Below are positions 11,629 through 22,874 of a stretch of 64,000 nt of DNA, one piece after another. Position 1 is the first letter of the stretch. Each line of letters starts with the position of its first letter. The translations under genes were made by a program, and so were the position numbers. The DNA lies in the NCBI GenBank assembly GCA_002914845.1, contig JXTC01000003.1, positions 1,800,509-1,864,508 of the forward strand. The letters run 5' to 3'. The notes under the pieces were generated by a model, which saw only the letters and a list, made by a program, of their open reading frames with translations, was not told where the DNA came from and searched no databases. This DNA is from Trema orientale (Eukaryota > Streptophyta > Magnoliopsida > Rosales > Cannabaceae).

Positions 11629-12619
11629 TAGAAATACAGAAAATGTACTTTTACACACGGTGCTAGCTAGCTATAGCATTTTATGTGTATATATATAAAA
11701 TCTGTATACGCACGTGGGTGCGGAAGAAATAAAAAATAAAATAAAGACCTAGACGAAATCCCATATATTTCATGCTAATTATTTGGTTGGAGATGGACTT
11801 TGCCCTTGAAAGTTTAGTAGTTCTTTGTTATAAGGTTGTTTAGCTTTCTAGCTAGTAGCTTTAAGAGGTACGTACAACAATCATCGGGGACCGAAGCGGC
11901 GAAGCCGGGAATGTTGTAAGGGCTTGCGATAAGTAGTATATAGTTTAAGTCGTCTCAGTCCGATAATCGGATAGTATATATTATATATTCTAATGTGTCG
12001 AACATGTAACATATAAGGACTTCAAGTTGTCTCCGGTTTATAGTGTGGGAAAGGCACCTCTTACCCTTTAGGTACCCCTTGAATTTTAGCAAAAGCAATA
12101 TTTTAAATTGGCTACTCAGCCTCGTAAAGATGAATTATAAAAACTCAAAAGAAAATGAAAGAAATGAGACAGTAGATGATGATGATGGTGGAGTTGAGAG
12201 GGCGCGGCTAATTTCAACAAGTAGAATTCTTGCAAAAGACAGAATTTAAGAACACCCCATAATGGCACTCAAAGAAACTCAAAAGCAGACAAAGACACAC
12301 CAGTGCACCACAACCTAAATGACAAAAACAGCCTCACAAAGTTGCATGAGGAAGAAAAATAAATTAAAATGTTACAAACTTGGACATATATATCCATTAT
12401 ATTTAAGAGAGAGAGAGAGAGATTCCATCATTTGACAGGAATTCTCTAGGAAAATAAAAATAAAAACAAAAACGTAACGGGGAGTGAAAGATACCCTCAC
12501 GAAGAAGTCTCACAAAAATGCCATGAAGATGAGCTTGTCATCACGTGAATTTAAGATGCTTTTTTTGGGGTGTGATAAGGATAATGTGGGTCTTCCTCTT
12601 TCGAATAATTAAGCTAAGG
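10019..12619. other. Gene-poor stretch
   Basis: AT-rich DNA with poly-T and poly-A runs, a (TA)n tract at about 11601-11630 within a hairpin, and a GA run at about 12402-12421. An open frame at 12043-12249 has no recognised domain and ordinary low-complexity composition. Nothing else could be supported. Confidence 0.4.
11577..11674. repeat. Inverted repeat (hairpin) around GCTAGCTAGC
   Basis: The left arm ATAGCTAGCTAGCATCG with following GTGTGTGTA pairs with the right arm TACACACGGTGCTAGCTAGC, leaving a loop of about 50 bases with a (TA)n tract. It may be a small foldback element. It does not match a known plant microRNA that I can recall. Confidence 0.55.
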
Positions 12620-12642
12620 TTATATATATATATATATATATA

Positions 12643-12881
12643 GGTTGCCAATCCAATAGGTATTTTTTTTTAATCTATGGGTAGGTATTTTTTTTGAACC
12701 GTTGGATCATCATCTAATGGTGATCCAATGGCTCTAATGAAGTGTATGAAAAGACGTGCATAATTAATGACTTTTCTCTCTCCTACCTTTTACAATAAAA
12801 AAATATATTTGTTAGATTTTTATTGGTAAAAAAAAATACCTACCCATAAGTAAAAAAAAAAAATACCTACTGGATTGGTGC
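12643..12881 (+). mobile_element. (TA)n-flanked MITE, copy a (Micron-like)
   Basis: The left end GGTTGCCAATCCAATAGG and the inverted right end GCACCAATCCAGTAGG are near-identical. The core holds CGTTGGATCATCATC and GACGTGCATAATTAATG. (TA)n tracts abut both ends (12620-12642 and 12882-12902), the arrangement known from Micron MITEs of grasses, which sit inside TA microsatellites. It is the best-preserved copy of a family seen six times in the window. Confidence 0.75.
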
Positions 12882-13059
12882 ATATATATATATATATATA
12901 TTTATAGCCTTTCAGTGGATGTAACCGCTTTGGATTCAACGAATTGTATTTTTTTGTAATAAGTTCATATGCAATATTTTTCTTGAAACTGAAAGAGCTA
13001 GGCATTTTTCGGCTCATTCAGTGAATCTTATTGAAAATTGTAAGCACTAAGCTAATTTT

Positions 13060-14177
13060 CACTACTAAAAAAGTGACATTCCACGTCACTTATATCACGT
13101 TATTTATACTAAAAAATGATGTCGTATTAAGAGCACGTCACGTCATACAAAAGCGACTAGCATCAGAGTATACCACGTCGCTTTTAAGTTAAGCGACATG
13201 GCAGCATTAGATACTACGTCACTTCTGGGGCAAGCGTACCACGTCGCTCGCCCCAGAAGAGACGAAGTACCCGCTCTACGTACTACGTCGTTTCTGCAAA
13301 AAGTGACATGGTATATTATTTTATTCTATACCACGTCGTTTTCTGCAAAAGCGACGTAGTATGGGGCTTATACTAGCCACTTCATTAATCTGCACTGACG
13401 AAAAATACTCCATCATGAGCATCTATTCAAAATCATCAATCCTACCAAATCGTCCCCTAACCCTAATTAGAACAAACCCAAAATTTTCAATACCTTTTTA
13501 TTCAAACTCTACCCCTTTCAAATTTCAGGTACCTCTATCTCTTATTTTAGTTTCTTCTATTTTTAAGTCTTTGAAAATTTATGTAATAGTCATTTTTGAT
13601 CTTCTTGGTACAGATTCTTAAGGTTTCCGACAATCATCGATAATGCTGCGGCACGAAAAAGAAGACAAGGGAGAAGCGAATCGACACCATAAGTATTTGG
13701 GCAACGGATCACGAAGTCGATGATTTGGTGTTTGGCTTGTAAAGGTGGTGTGAAGCGCACGTATCATTAGTCTGATCTATGAGGAGACCTGTTAGGTACT
13801 TAAGATTTTTTAGAATGTTGTAACCTATACCAGCCGAGCACGTTGTATTATTAGTCTGATCTACGAGGAGATCCATGAGGTACTTAAGATTTTTTAGGAT
13901 ACTGTAACCTACACCAGCTGAGCACACAAGGAGGAAGACGACACTTATCATGTCGCTTCCTAAAAAAGTGACGTGGTATTATATACCACGTCGTTTTCTA
14001 GAGGAGTGACATGGTATGTATATACCACGTCACTTGTATAAGTGACGTGGTACTTTTAAAGCGACGTGGTATGAGTGGGGCTACCACGTCACCTGTTTTC
14101 ACGTTGCTTGTGGAGCGATATAGTTTCTCTACTACGTCGCCTTATAAGTGACGTAGAAAATATTTTCTATAGTAGTG
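13060..14177. mobile_element. Non-autonomous CACTA element, 1118 bp
   Basis: Terminal inverted repeats CACTACTA and TAGTAGTG lie at the exact ends, and TTT flanks both sides (13057-13059 and 14178-14180), the 3-bp duplication expected for CACTA (En/Spm). Both subterminal regions hold about twenty copies of TACCACGTCGCTT / AAGTGACGTGGTA-type words in both orientations, the likely transposase-binding repeats. The middle has a duplicated block (13757-13927). No transposase is encoded; open frames inside are spurious. Confidence 0.9.
13757..13927. repeat. Tandem duplication, about 85-bp units
   Basis: Two units each contain TTAGTCTGATCTA, GAGGTACTTAAGA or its variant, and AACCTACACCAGC or its variant. 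They differ at several positions, so the duplication is older than the window's perfect tandem copies. It forms the core of the CACTA element. Confidence 0.8.
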
Positions 14178-14180
14178 TTT

Positions 14181-16673
14181 GTCAGGACCACATGTATTAT
14201 CTATATATAAAATTATTACGTTGTTGTGTTTCAAGAACATTAGGGGAGAAAATTGCAATAATGTATATATATAATTGTTTAAAGGTAACCAAATTGGCTC
14301 TTCCAAGGGAGTTCCTTTCTAGTTCTTGGTGCTTATAAGTAGACATAGGTTCAAAGTCAAGGAGTTCAGTTGTCCTGATGCTAATTGGTGATAGGTTCAA
14401 TAACATGGGCTACATAAGCAATCAGAGAAGTTATTGAATATTCTTTAGTAAAAGGTTTAGTAAATTATATACTCTTTGTTTATATAGTTTAATCAACATT
14501 TATAATAAACAAACAATTACATATGACAATTGAGATGCATAAGCTAGACATGGGTTTGAAAATCACACTTGAGCTCGAAATTATAAAAGTACCATATCCT
14601 GATACCGTTTCACATATGTCTAAGCATTAGCAGGATAGGTGGGGTGGGGTAAAATCAAGTAGAGCTTATAAATATATATTATACATATATCATTAATTTT
14701 AAACAAGTAGAAAAATCTCTTCTTCTTCTTTTTTTTTTTTTTCCGTTGGTTTGTTTACTTATATATTCTTGATGTGACAAGATCAGTCTGCATATTTGAA
14801 GTTACATTATATAAAATGATATATATAACTTTCTTATAAGAAATTAATTAAATTAAACTTAGCTAGTCATGACACAACAGTATATGGACTGTTCTCTAGA
14901 TTAAAAGCGCATAATTTTTGTTGTGTCAGTCTACGGTTTATTATGTGTTGCAAATCCGGCAAGGAGAGGTATATTCCAGATATATTTATTGATTCAAAAA
15001 TAGGTTAACTGCAAAAAAAAAAAAATCCCGAATTATTAGTATTTTTCTAGTTTTAATCATATTTTTTGATTGTGCAAATGCCTCTACATTTAGACTCTCC
15101 GTAAATATATATCCTCCTCGTATAAATTGACAAAAACATTTCTAACTAAATATAATTTTTCTAGTATTTGTAGATATTTTAAAAAAGGAAGTATAATTTT
15201 GCACAAGCGAAAAACTAGAGTTAAAACTGCAAAATATCATAATTCATTGTAGTTTTGTTCTAATTAACCATTCAAAAATTAAAACTAAAAAAATTACATT
15301 AACACTCCCTAATTTATGTCAAAATTACAATGACAATATTTGGAAAAGAAAATTACGTTGACACCTCTTAAGATTCAAAAATTTTACTTAGACCTTAAAA
15401 TTGAGTAAAATGTTACATTTAACCATTAACCATTAAGTTTTCATTTATGACTATTTCTATCAAAGCAACAATTAATTCTTTAAATTAAATGTACAAAATG
15501 GCTAAATGGTGAAAATTGTATGAATTTTTCAAACTTGTTTAAATTAAGGGTGTCACTGGAATTAGTTGTTGTCCAGGGAGTATTGTTATAATTTTAACAT
15601 AAATCAGGAGTCTCATGTTATTTTCCCTAAAATAAACGTACTTGTTCTTTATAAAAAATGCAAACACTGAAAAAAAAAAAAAAAAAGCCCACGGAAATAT
15701 ATACAAAGTAACCGCATGCATTTAATTCTTTAGTCACCTCGACTGAGTAAACTAATTATCTCAAATTAAACCGGTTAATTCTCTTGTAGGAGGGGTCTTC
15801 TTTTATATATATATATGTATATGTATATATACATATTGTTGTGTGTGAAGAGGGGTCTTTGTTCTTTACATACTTTTATAATATGAAATCTTATATTAAA
15901 TTTTGCCTTCGATGACAAACAAAAATGGTCTCTCGAACCTAATGGGTAGTTTAGAAAACAAAAGTATATCACATGGAGTTGAAAAATCCCGTTTGTGTAA
16001 CAAGATCTAAAGCGGCTCAAAAGTCACCTGGTCCAAAGGTTTTTTTTTTTTTTTTTAAAAGGTCAAATATAGAAGTGAGCTGAATATTAATTTAGTGAGA
16101 AAAAAAAAAAAAACGTTTCTTGGATTCCCGAGAGAATCTATTCAAATGAGACGCCTTTCTTTGGCTGCGAAATATGCAAAATGGTTGGCTATAAGGCGGT
16201 CAAGCCAAGGCACCATATATCATTTTTTAAAATATATATATGCATATATATACATAAAAATTGTATAATTCCACGATTCTCCTTTCGTTAATAAATATTT
16301 TCCTTTGAATTGACCAAACTGCTTTTGGTTCATAAGATCCTCCTCTTCGTGACTCATAAGGCCCATGACCTGGCTGGCTTAAATTCCTTGTCATTAAAAA
16401 AAGAAAAATTCCTTGCCATCATTGTTTTCATTAGTAGCAGGATTAAGAGAATCTTATTAACCCTTTTTGACCCATCGTAATGAGGAATATTATACAAAAC
16501 TCAACCACTAATATAGACTCAAAAGCTTCACATTAAGCTGACTAAAATACCCCTCCAATTCCATCCAAAATTTACTATTGATATAAATATCTAATTTTTA
16601 ATGTGACTTCGCTTCCAAAAAAAAAAATTAAATGGGAATTATTAATAATTTTAAGAGTAAGATCTTAGTTGTT
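14181..16673. other. Gene-poor stretch
   Basis: AT-rich, with poly-A/T runs, a (TA)n tract at about 15805-15835 and several short open frames without domains. The part at about 15010-15560 reads like old MULE- or LTR-type repeat DNA (runs such as CATTTAACCATTAACCATT) but no ends could be fixed. Confidence 0.35.
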
Positions 16674-16864
16674 AAGGCCGTTTGGTATAATTTTTATTTC
16701 TTGAAGTAAAAATCCAAAAAGATCTTCCTAGAAAAGCTAGTGGATTTATGATTCATTAAAAAAATCTTCTAACTAAAAATAGACCTTTTGACAATTCATC
16801 CAAACACTTTCAAAAATAGTTTTTGAGTCCGAAAATATCTTTGGAATCCATGCCAAACAGGTAC
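16674..16864. mobile_element. Harbinger-type MITE, about 190 bp
   Basis: The left end AAGGCCGTTTGGTAT faces the inverted right end GTACCTGTTTGGCATGG. The GTTTGG core is common in Harbinger-type MITEs. The target duplication is not clear. Confidence 0.5.
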
Positions 16865-17191
16865 TCATTATTTGATTGGGTCATTATATACGAAAAAAAT
16901 TTGTTTTCGGATTTCTATACATAAATGTTTAATGGAATTGCTTTTATTTTTTATTTTTTATTTTTATTTTTTGGTCTAATGGGAATATTTGTTTGCAAAG
17001 CCATTTTGACTAAAATGTTTTCAGTTTTTTTGAGATATTTTTCAGTTCCTATTGATTTTGATTGACATCAACTACAATCTAAGTCATAATATTTCTTTTT
17101 TTTTTTTTTCAATTTAACAATCCATATATAGAAAGTAATCCCAAACAGTGCCGATTGATCCAAGGAAAACACAGTCATCAATTTATATATA

Positions 17192-17508
17192 GGTTCTCAA
17201 TCCAATAGGTATTTTTTTTAACCTATTGGATCATCATATAACGGTGATCCAACAACTATAATAATGTGCGTGAAAAGATGTGCATCATTAATGTTATTTT
17301 TTTCTCTTACTTTTTTTTTTGGCGAACCTCGACAGATGAGTGAAACTATATTAAAAGAGAAAGAAAAAGACGAGACACTAAGTCAGAGGGGGCATATATT
17401 TCTTTCTCCTACTTTTTATTATAAAAAGACGTGCATAATAAATTTTAATTGGCTAAACGATACCTATATAATATATAGGTAAACAAAAATACCTAATAGG
17501 TTAGTACC
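17192..17508 (+). mobile_element. (TA)n-flanked MITE, copy b, interrupted
   Basis: The ends GGTTCTCAATCCAATAGG and AATAGGTTAGTACC and the core GGATCATCATATAACGG place it in the same family as the copy at 12643. It is interrupted at 17311-17398 by a short poly-T-headed insertion. Its right end touches a (TA)n tract (17509-17529) shared with the next copy. Confidence 0.7.
17311..17398 (-). mobile_element. Short retro-insertion (LINE/SINE 3' end)
   Basis: On the minus strand it ends GTCGAGGTTCGCC followed by A10. The flanks are TTTCTCTTAC before and TTTCTCCTAC after, a duplication of about 10-14 bp. A poly-A tail plus a target duplication of this size is the signature of target-primed reverse transcription. 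It is about 88 bp long with no coding capacity. Confidence 0.6.
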
Positions 17509-17529
17509 TATATATATATATATATATAT

Positions 17530-17771
17530 GGGCACCAACCTAGTAGGTATTTTTTTTTTCTTTACCTATCCATAGATATTATTTTGGTTAATTAAAATTG
17601 GTCGCGTACATCTTTTCATAATAAAAGGAGGAGAGAGAAAAATATTAAATACTGAATATTTATTTTTATTATTATTTTTTTCAACTACTTAAATTATGGT
17701 AGTCATTAGATCAATAATCCAATGGCTAAAAAAAATATCTAGTGAAAAAAAAAACTACTGGATTGGCAACC
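17530..17771 (-). mobile_element. (TA)n-flanked MITE, copy c
   Basis: The left end GGCACCAACCTAGTAGG and right end CTACTGGATTGGCAACC match the family, with the core in inverted order (TAGATCAATAATCCAATGG). It is separated from copy b only by the (TA)n tract 17509-17529, so the two lie head to head around one microsatellite. Confidence 0.7.
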
Positions 17772-19924
17772 TATTAAGCTTATATACATATATATATATA
17801 TATTAATAAACTTTTTTCTCTTTATAGAGAACACAGAGTGCGCGCCATATCGCTTTTATAGACTTTTGTTAGTGTTATGAAAAGGGTATATGTGTTTTAA
17901 GGGGCTATGCCTTTTAGTCATCTTCAAAAACAATTGGATCTTCTTCATAGTCCTAATTTATATGATTTTGTTTTTCAGATATATAATATATGGAGTGGGA
18001 AGTAGCACTAAGTTGGTTTCAAACCGCACTTTGCCACTTTGGAGTTAAACATTGCTGAAACAAGGACTCTTTGCCCATTGGTCCACATTTTCAAAACAAA
18101 TCATCCAAAATGCGCAGAATGACCATTTGGATGGATTGAAAAGAAACGTAACACCAAACCATATAATTATTCCTTAATCTAATTATTATAATAACAAAAA
18201 TTGGTAAAAGAAAATTAAAAAGGGTATTATTGGAAACTAGTGATATCGACACAAATAATAAGATTCTTTCAAAAACAAGCATCCGACAAAAACCAATGCA
18301 GATGCGAGATGTCGAAGTGGATCCAATCCAAACTCTATGTTTTTGATATTAGAATAAAGAAAGGAAAAAATATTTAAAAAATAAATAAAAGGTTTTATGC
18401 AGTCCATTAGGATAGTTAAGATCTCGTGGGGAAATAATAAGAATAAATAAATAAAAAATTCGGATTTGGTGGAGAAGAGAAGGGTAGAAATGAAATAGAT
18501 TCCTTCATTCTATGGAAATGGAGGAGATATGGAATCTAACGGATGTAAATATATACAGATTATATAGTTCTTTTTTTTTTTTTTTGAAAAAAAAGTTTGC
18601 ATATAGTATTTTCTTGGTTGAAAAAGAGCATCTTCTTCTACCTTGTCCTCTTTCTGCTAACATTTGTTCCAACTGAATTCTCAAGCAACGTCGAAGTTGA
18701 ACTTAATGGGTCCTCTTAAAATTTTCCAAGATTCCTTATCTCTAAGCTATTTAGCTAGCTACCACCATTACTCAATTTCATGGACCCCACCATTGCTTTT
18801 GCCTTTCGAGACTGTAAGACGCACCGTCTCCATCGTCACATGTTTCTATCCCATATGCCATATGCTATATGGTGTTATTTTTGTCAACAATGTTTAGCTT
18901 TGGGTCCTAATTAGGAGATATTTATGAACAAATGTCTTTATCTTCGTTTTTTCTTCTTCATTTTTTTTTTTTTTTTTTTTGGGTGGGGGTTGGGGAGCGG
19001 AAGAATGGAAGAGAAATAAAGAATAAATAATAGTAAGATCAAAGATTTAAAATTCTCACAAGAAGTATCATACTAGTATTATCATATTACAACATCTACT
19101 CAATATTCTATTGCTGCGTACTCGAGTTAACTTATATATAAGTTACCTTGGATCAAAACTTGAACAAAAAAAGAATTGAGTCCTTTTTATCACTGTTAGA
19201 GTATTAGTATACCTACTAGGTATAAAAACTCCAAAATTAATATGACAAGTATTTACTTGAGATGGCATCAATTGGAAAATTTCCTTCAAATGATTTAAGA
19301 TTTTATTATTATTATTATTATTTTTTTTGCATTTTTTCTACTCTAAGTACGAATTTTTTAAACTGATTTTTGACACTGATTATTTACCTAGCTATCCATT
19401 TTTCCGAACAAACTATATCAGCTTATGAACTTCGAAAATAAATTGTTGTTTGTTGAAGTATCGTGAAAATGAAATAATAATCATAGGAAGTGGCACATCA
19501 GAGTAATGAATGATTATCATTGTAGGGCATATCTATTTAATTAAAAATCAATGGTTTGAATTCTGCCAAAATGTCATCAATTAAGGAATAATCTTATTTT
19601 CTCTCTTTCGAGATACTACATATCTTAGTAGTCGAGATTACACAATAAAATAAAATAAAATATCACATCCGAACCAAAATTTTAAAATATGTAAATGAAG
19701 GACCTCAATTAAGGACTAAATTTTCAAATTATGTCATCAACCCGTAACCGTGTTATGTCAAAAGTCTATTAGACCATCTCCGATACAAAATGCTATCCCA
19801 ATGTTATATTTGAAATGGCTTATGCTAAACTTAGAAAATATTTTTTAAGTTTTTCTCCCATGGATGCATGCTAATATATATGCTAAACTTAGAATATACT
19901 TTTTAAGTTTTGCTCCAATAGACG
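17772..19924. other. Gene-poor stretch
   Basis: AT-rich, with long T runs (about 18571-18585, 18961-18980) and an ATT repeat near 19303-19320. An open frame at 18664-18897 has no recognised domain. From about 19771 (CCATCTCCGAT) the DNA resembles GGCCATCTCC-type MITE ends that may pair with material near 21590, but I could not fix both ends. Confidence 0.35.
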
Positions 19925-20515
19925 TGTTGTGCGGTCTTGAATCTATATCATTGGTCAACCAGAAAAAGAAAGCTAACGACTGTGAGGTGAATACATCAGA
20001 TCGCATATTAACATCTTAACCAATAGTACGGCATTCTCTGAATAGATAACGTACGACCCGAATCGATGATAAAAAGAAACTAGATTAAGCTTCAAAAGGG
20101 TAACTAGGAAGAAAAGGAAACGAGCTTCTGGGTAGAGATCAAGTAATCCATTTATTAGTTATTACTCGATTCTCTATTATTATCCAAAATTATATCTTCT
20201 GATTATATATTTTCCCGTTTCCACAATTGGGAAACATTGAGCCACCCTCACCTATATAAAAGGGGTTCAGTCTCATAATTTTTTATCTCATAATCACTTC
20301 ACTATACACTCTCCTTGTAACTCTCTCTTTGCTCTCACATTAAGACTTAGAGGAACTCTTGTAATTCTCCAGAAAATAGTGAGACTCATCTTTTTTGGGG
20401 CTGAACCACTATAAAATTCTTGTCTCTTTATTTTGCTTTATTTTTCAATTCATTTCATATATAGAATACATCTCGTAAATATCAAAATTCATTGTTGACA
20501 AAACCTCTATCAACA
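19925..20515 (+). mobile_element. Probable solo LTR, 591 bp
   Basis: It begins TGTTG and ends CAACA, the short inverted repeat typical of LTRs. A TATA box (TATATAAAAGG, about 20252-20262) is followed by a leader rich in CT and a GT/T-rich end. Flanking bases AGACG and GGATG match 3 of 5, so the target duplication is imperfect. No internal region or second LTR is present, so it would be a solo LTR. It split an older repeat: GGATGCATGCTAATA-type sequence occurs on both sides. Confidence 0.55.
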
Positions 20516-22579
20516 GGATGCATGCTAATAAAAATGCCAATTTGTATTTGAACATTATTTTTATTTACAATTCCTTTTTTTTCTACTATTAATTCCTATT
20601 ACCATCCAATTACTAATGATAAAAGCTCTACTTACTTACCTACCAATATAATCACTCATATTCTATTTTTTTTAATAAAATGCTCATATTTTATTTAAAT
20701 CAGCAAATAGTCAATACAATCACCTAAAAAAATGAGTAGCTTGTTGAGTATGATCTTAGAAAGAGATTTTGATGAATCATCATCTCATAAAGAAGTGATC
20801 ACGGGAACTCTAATTTATAGAAATTAGTAAGAGTAGTACTGTGAATAAAATTTAATGAAAAAAAAGAAAAGAAAATATTATAATTTATTAAATTAGCCAT
20901 ATTGTAAAACCTACATATTTTCAATTTGATACAATTGCAATTTTATAATTGGTCACTTTGTAAATAGTGAACATATTATAAAATTTAATAAATATTATAA
21001 TGGCTATATTTGACATATTACTGGAGATTTTTTTTTTTTGGGTGAAATGCTGAAATTGTGTGCTAAATGCAATATTTAGCATGATATGTTAAATATAGCA
21101 CGAACTTTTGGAAGTTTGCTAATGTAGACATGTTCAAATAATTGATATTTTATATTTTATTATATGTAAAATATTTTTTTTCTACTATTAATCTTTATTA
21201 TTTTATCATTCAATTACTCATCATAAAAACTAACTTTATGCCTTCACCTACCAATTTACAGTTATTCATATTCTACATATGAATAAATAACAAATACAAA
21301 AAACTCGTAAATGAAATCTAATTTTACTATTAATTTTAATTGATAATAATTCGGTAAGAATAAACTTGTACATCAAAATTTAATGAAATATATATACATA
21401 CATTGAATTTGACAATATTGTGAACAATATAAATATTTTATAGTTAAAATAGTAGCAATTTTGTAACTTACATCACATTCTAAAAATTACATCAAATATA
21501 AGATACAATATTAGAGAGCACTCTTTATTCAAAATGTTAAAATTTAGCATTAGCATGATATATAGCACACTCCTTAGAGATGCAGCCTGAGGTTTTTTGA
21601 CGTTTTACTTTAAACCCAACCCTAAAAAATGCTTACGCTCCTTAATTTATTTTTAAAAATATTTCTCAATGTATCAAACCTGATTAGCTCAAAGCTGACA
21701 AAACTAGTAATATTGTTTCCGCTTTCATTTCATCTAACCGGAAAACACAGCCGATGTTCTCTCCTAACTCAGTAGTCTTTTATTGTTTATAAATGGGAAG
21801 CAAGTTAAATCAAACTTACAAAAAAGAAATTATTTTATACAATAAGAAATAAAAGAATAATTCTAATAACATTTAAAAGCAAAGATAAATAAATAAACAT
21901 TAAAATCAGAGCACTATGCAAAAAAAAAAAAAGAAAAAAAAAGAGAGGTAAGTGTTAAATAAAAAACATTCAGTATTAGAGATTGTTTTGCGCAAAATTT
22001 CATCATGTTTCAAAGTTAAAACTAAAAAGCATAGTTAATAGTTTTATTTGTGATACTCATATTTACACGCGTGTATATATTTCAATTAGGATGATACAAT
22101 CGTATTAAGTATTTCTGTTAAACGTACATAACAATACTCATAAAATACTTTTCAACCATATATGGATGCATCTTTCAACCATGTAAAATACTTTTCATCA
22201 ATTTCATTTTCTATAATTTAAATTGTTACTTTTCTTTAAAACTCAATGTATTATCTGGGTAAATTACCTTTCTACCGTTTATTTTTTTTCTTGGATCATT
22301 TTAATCAATTTTAGATAAATAGTATGTTAAATTTCTAAAAGTAAAATTAAAAAATTATAAATATTGTATTTTGTTTATAGAAAATAATTGCAACTTTGTT
22401 AAATGCATTTTTAAAAATGGATCATAGTATACACACATATAAGTTTTATACAGTTTTAATGTAGACATAATTTAATACTGAATTTTTCAGCGCACTTTAG
22501 AACAATATCAGAATTGTACCCGTACGTAAACATTGTTAATGCTAAGTATGGTTAAAAGACTGTAATTGTACACCAACTT
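20516..22579. other. Old repeat and AT-rich DNA
   Basis: Words such as ATGCTAAAT and TTTAGCATGATAT recur in both orientations (20518, 21060-21100, 21540-21570), suggesting decayed MITE copies. No gene, RNA or clean element ends were found. Confidence 0.35.
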
Positions 22580-22874
22580 AAGGCTTCGTTTGGAATTTGG
22601 ATTTTTGGAGAAAAAGAAAAAAAATTCAAAGGGATTCTATTTTCTCTTGTTTGGATTGAAACAAAAAAATGATAAAATTTTTTTTCAAGAAAAGCAAAAA
22701 TTTGATTTGATGTTAATTTTTAGTATATAGAATGTTGACACATTAATTAATAAAACCAAAAATGTGAAAATAAAGTTCTATAAACTTTTAGGAAAGGCAT
22801 TTTTCTTTTTCTTTTTCTATAATTTTTTCTTTGCAATTTTTTTCCCTCAAAATTCGGGTTCCAAACGGAGCCTT
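22580..22874. mobile_element. MITE with AAGGCTCCGTTTGGAA ends
   Basis: The left AAGGCTTCGTTTGGAA and the inverted right AAGGCTCCGTTTGGAA differ at one position over 16 bp. The element is about 295 bp, AT-rich and non-coding. The GTTTGGA core suggests the Harbinger or hAT MITE class; the target duplication is not clear. Confidence 0.6.

Noticed and set aside
11881-11965. GC-richer stretch considered as a small RNA gene
   Set aside because: No A/B boxes, no snoRNA boxes and no convincing fold were visible by eye.
12043-12249. Open frame of 68 codons with an acidic run
   Set aside because: The acidic run comes from a GATGAT repeat; no family match.
13060-14177. CRISPR-like look of the regular ACGTC repeats
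   Set aside because: Repeats are in both orientations, irregularly spaced and enclosed by CACTA ends with a TTT duplication; the genome is a plant.
18664-18897. Open frame of 77 codons
   Set aside because: No domain, no plausible splice partners, and ordinary composition.
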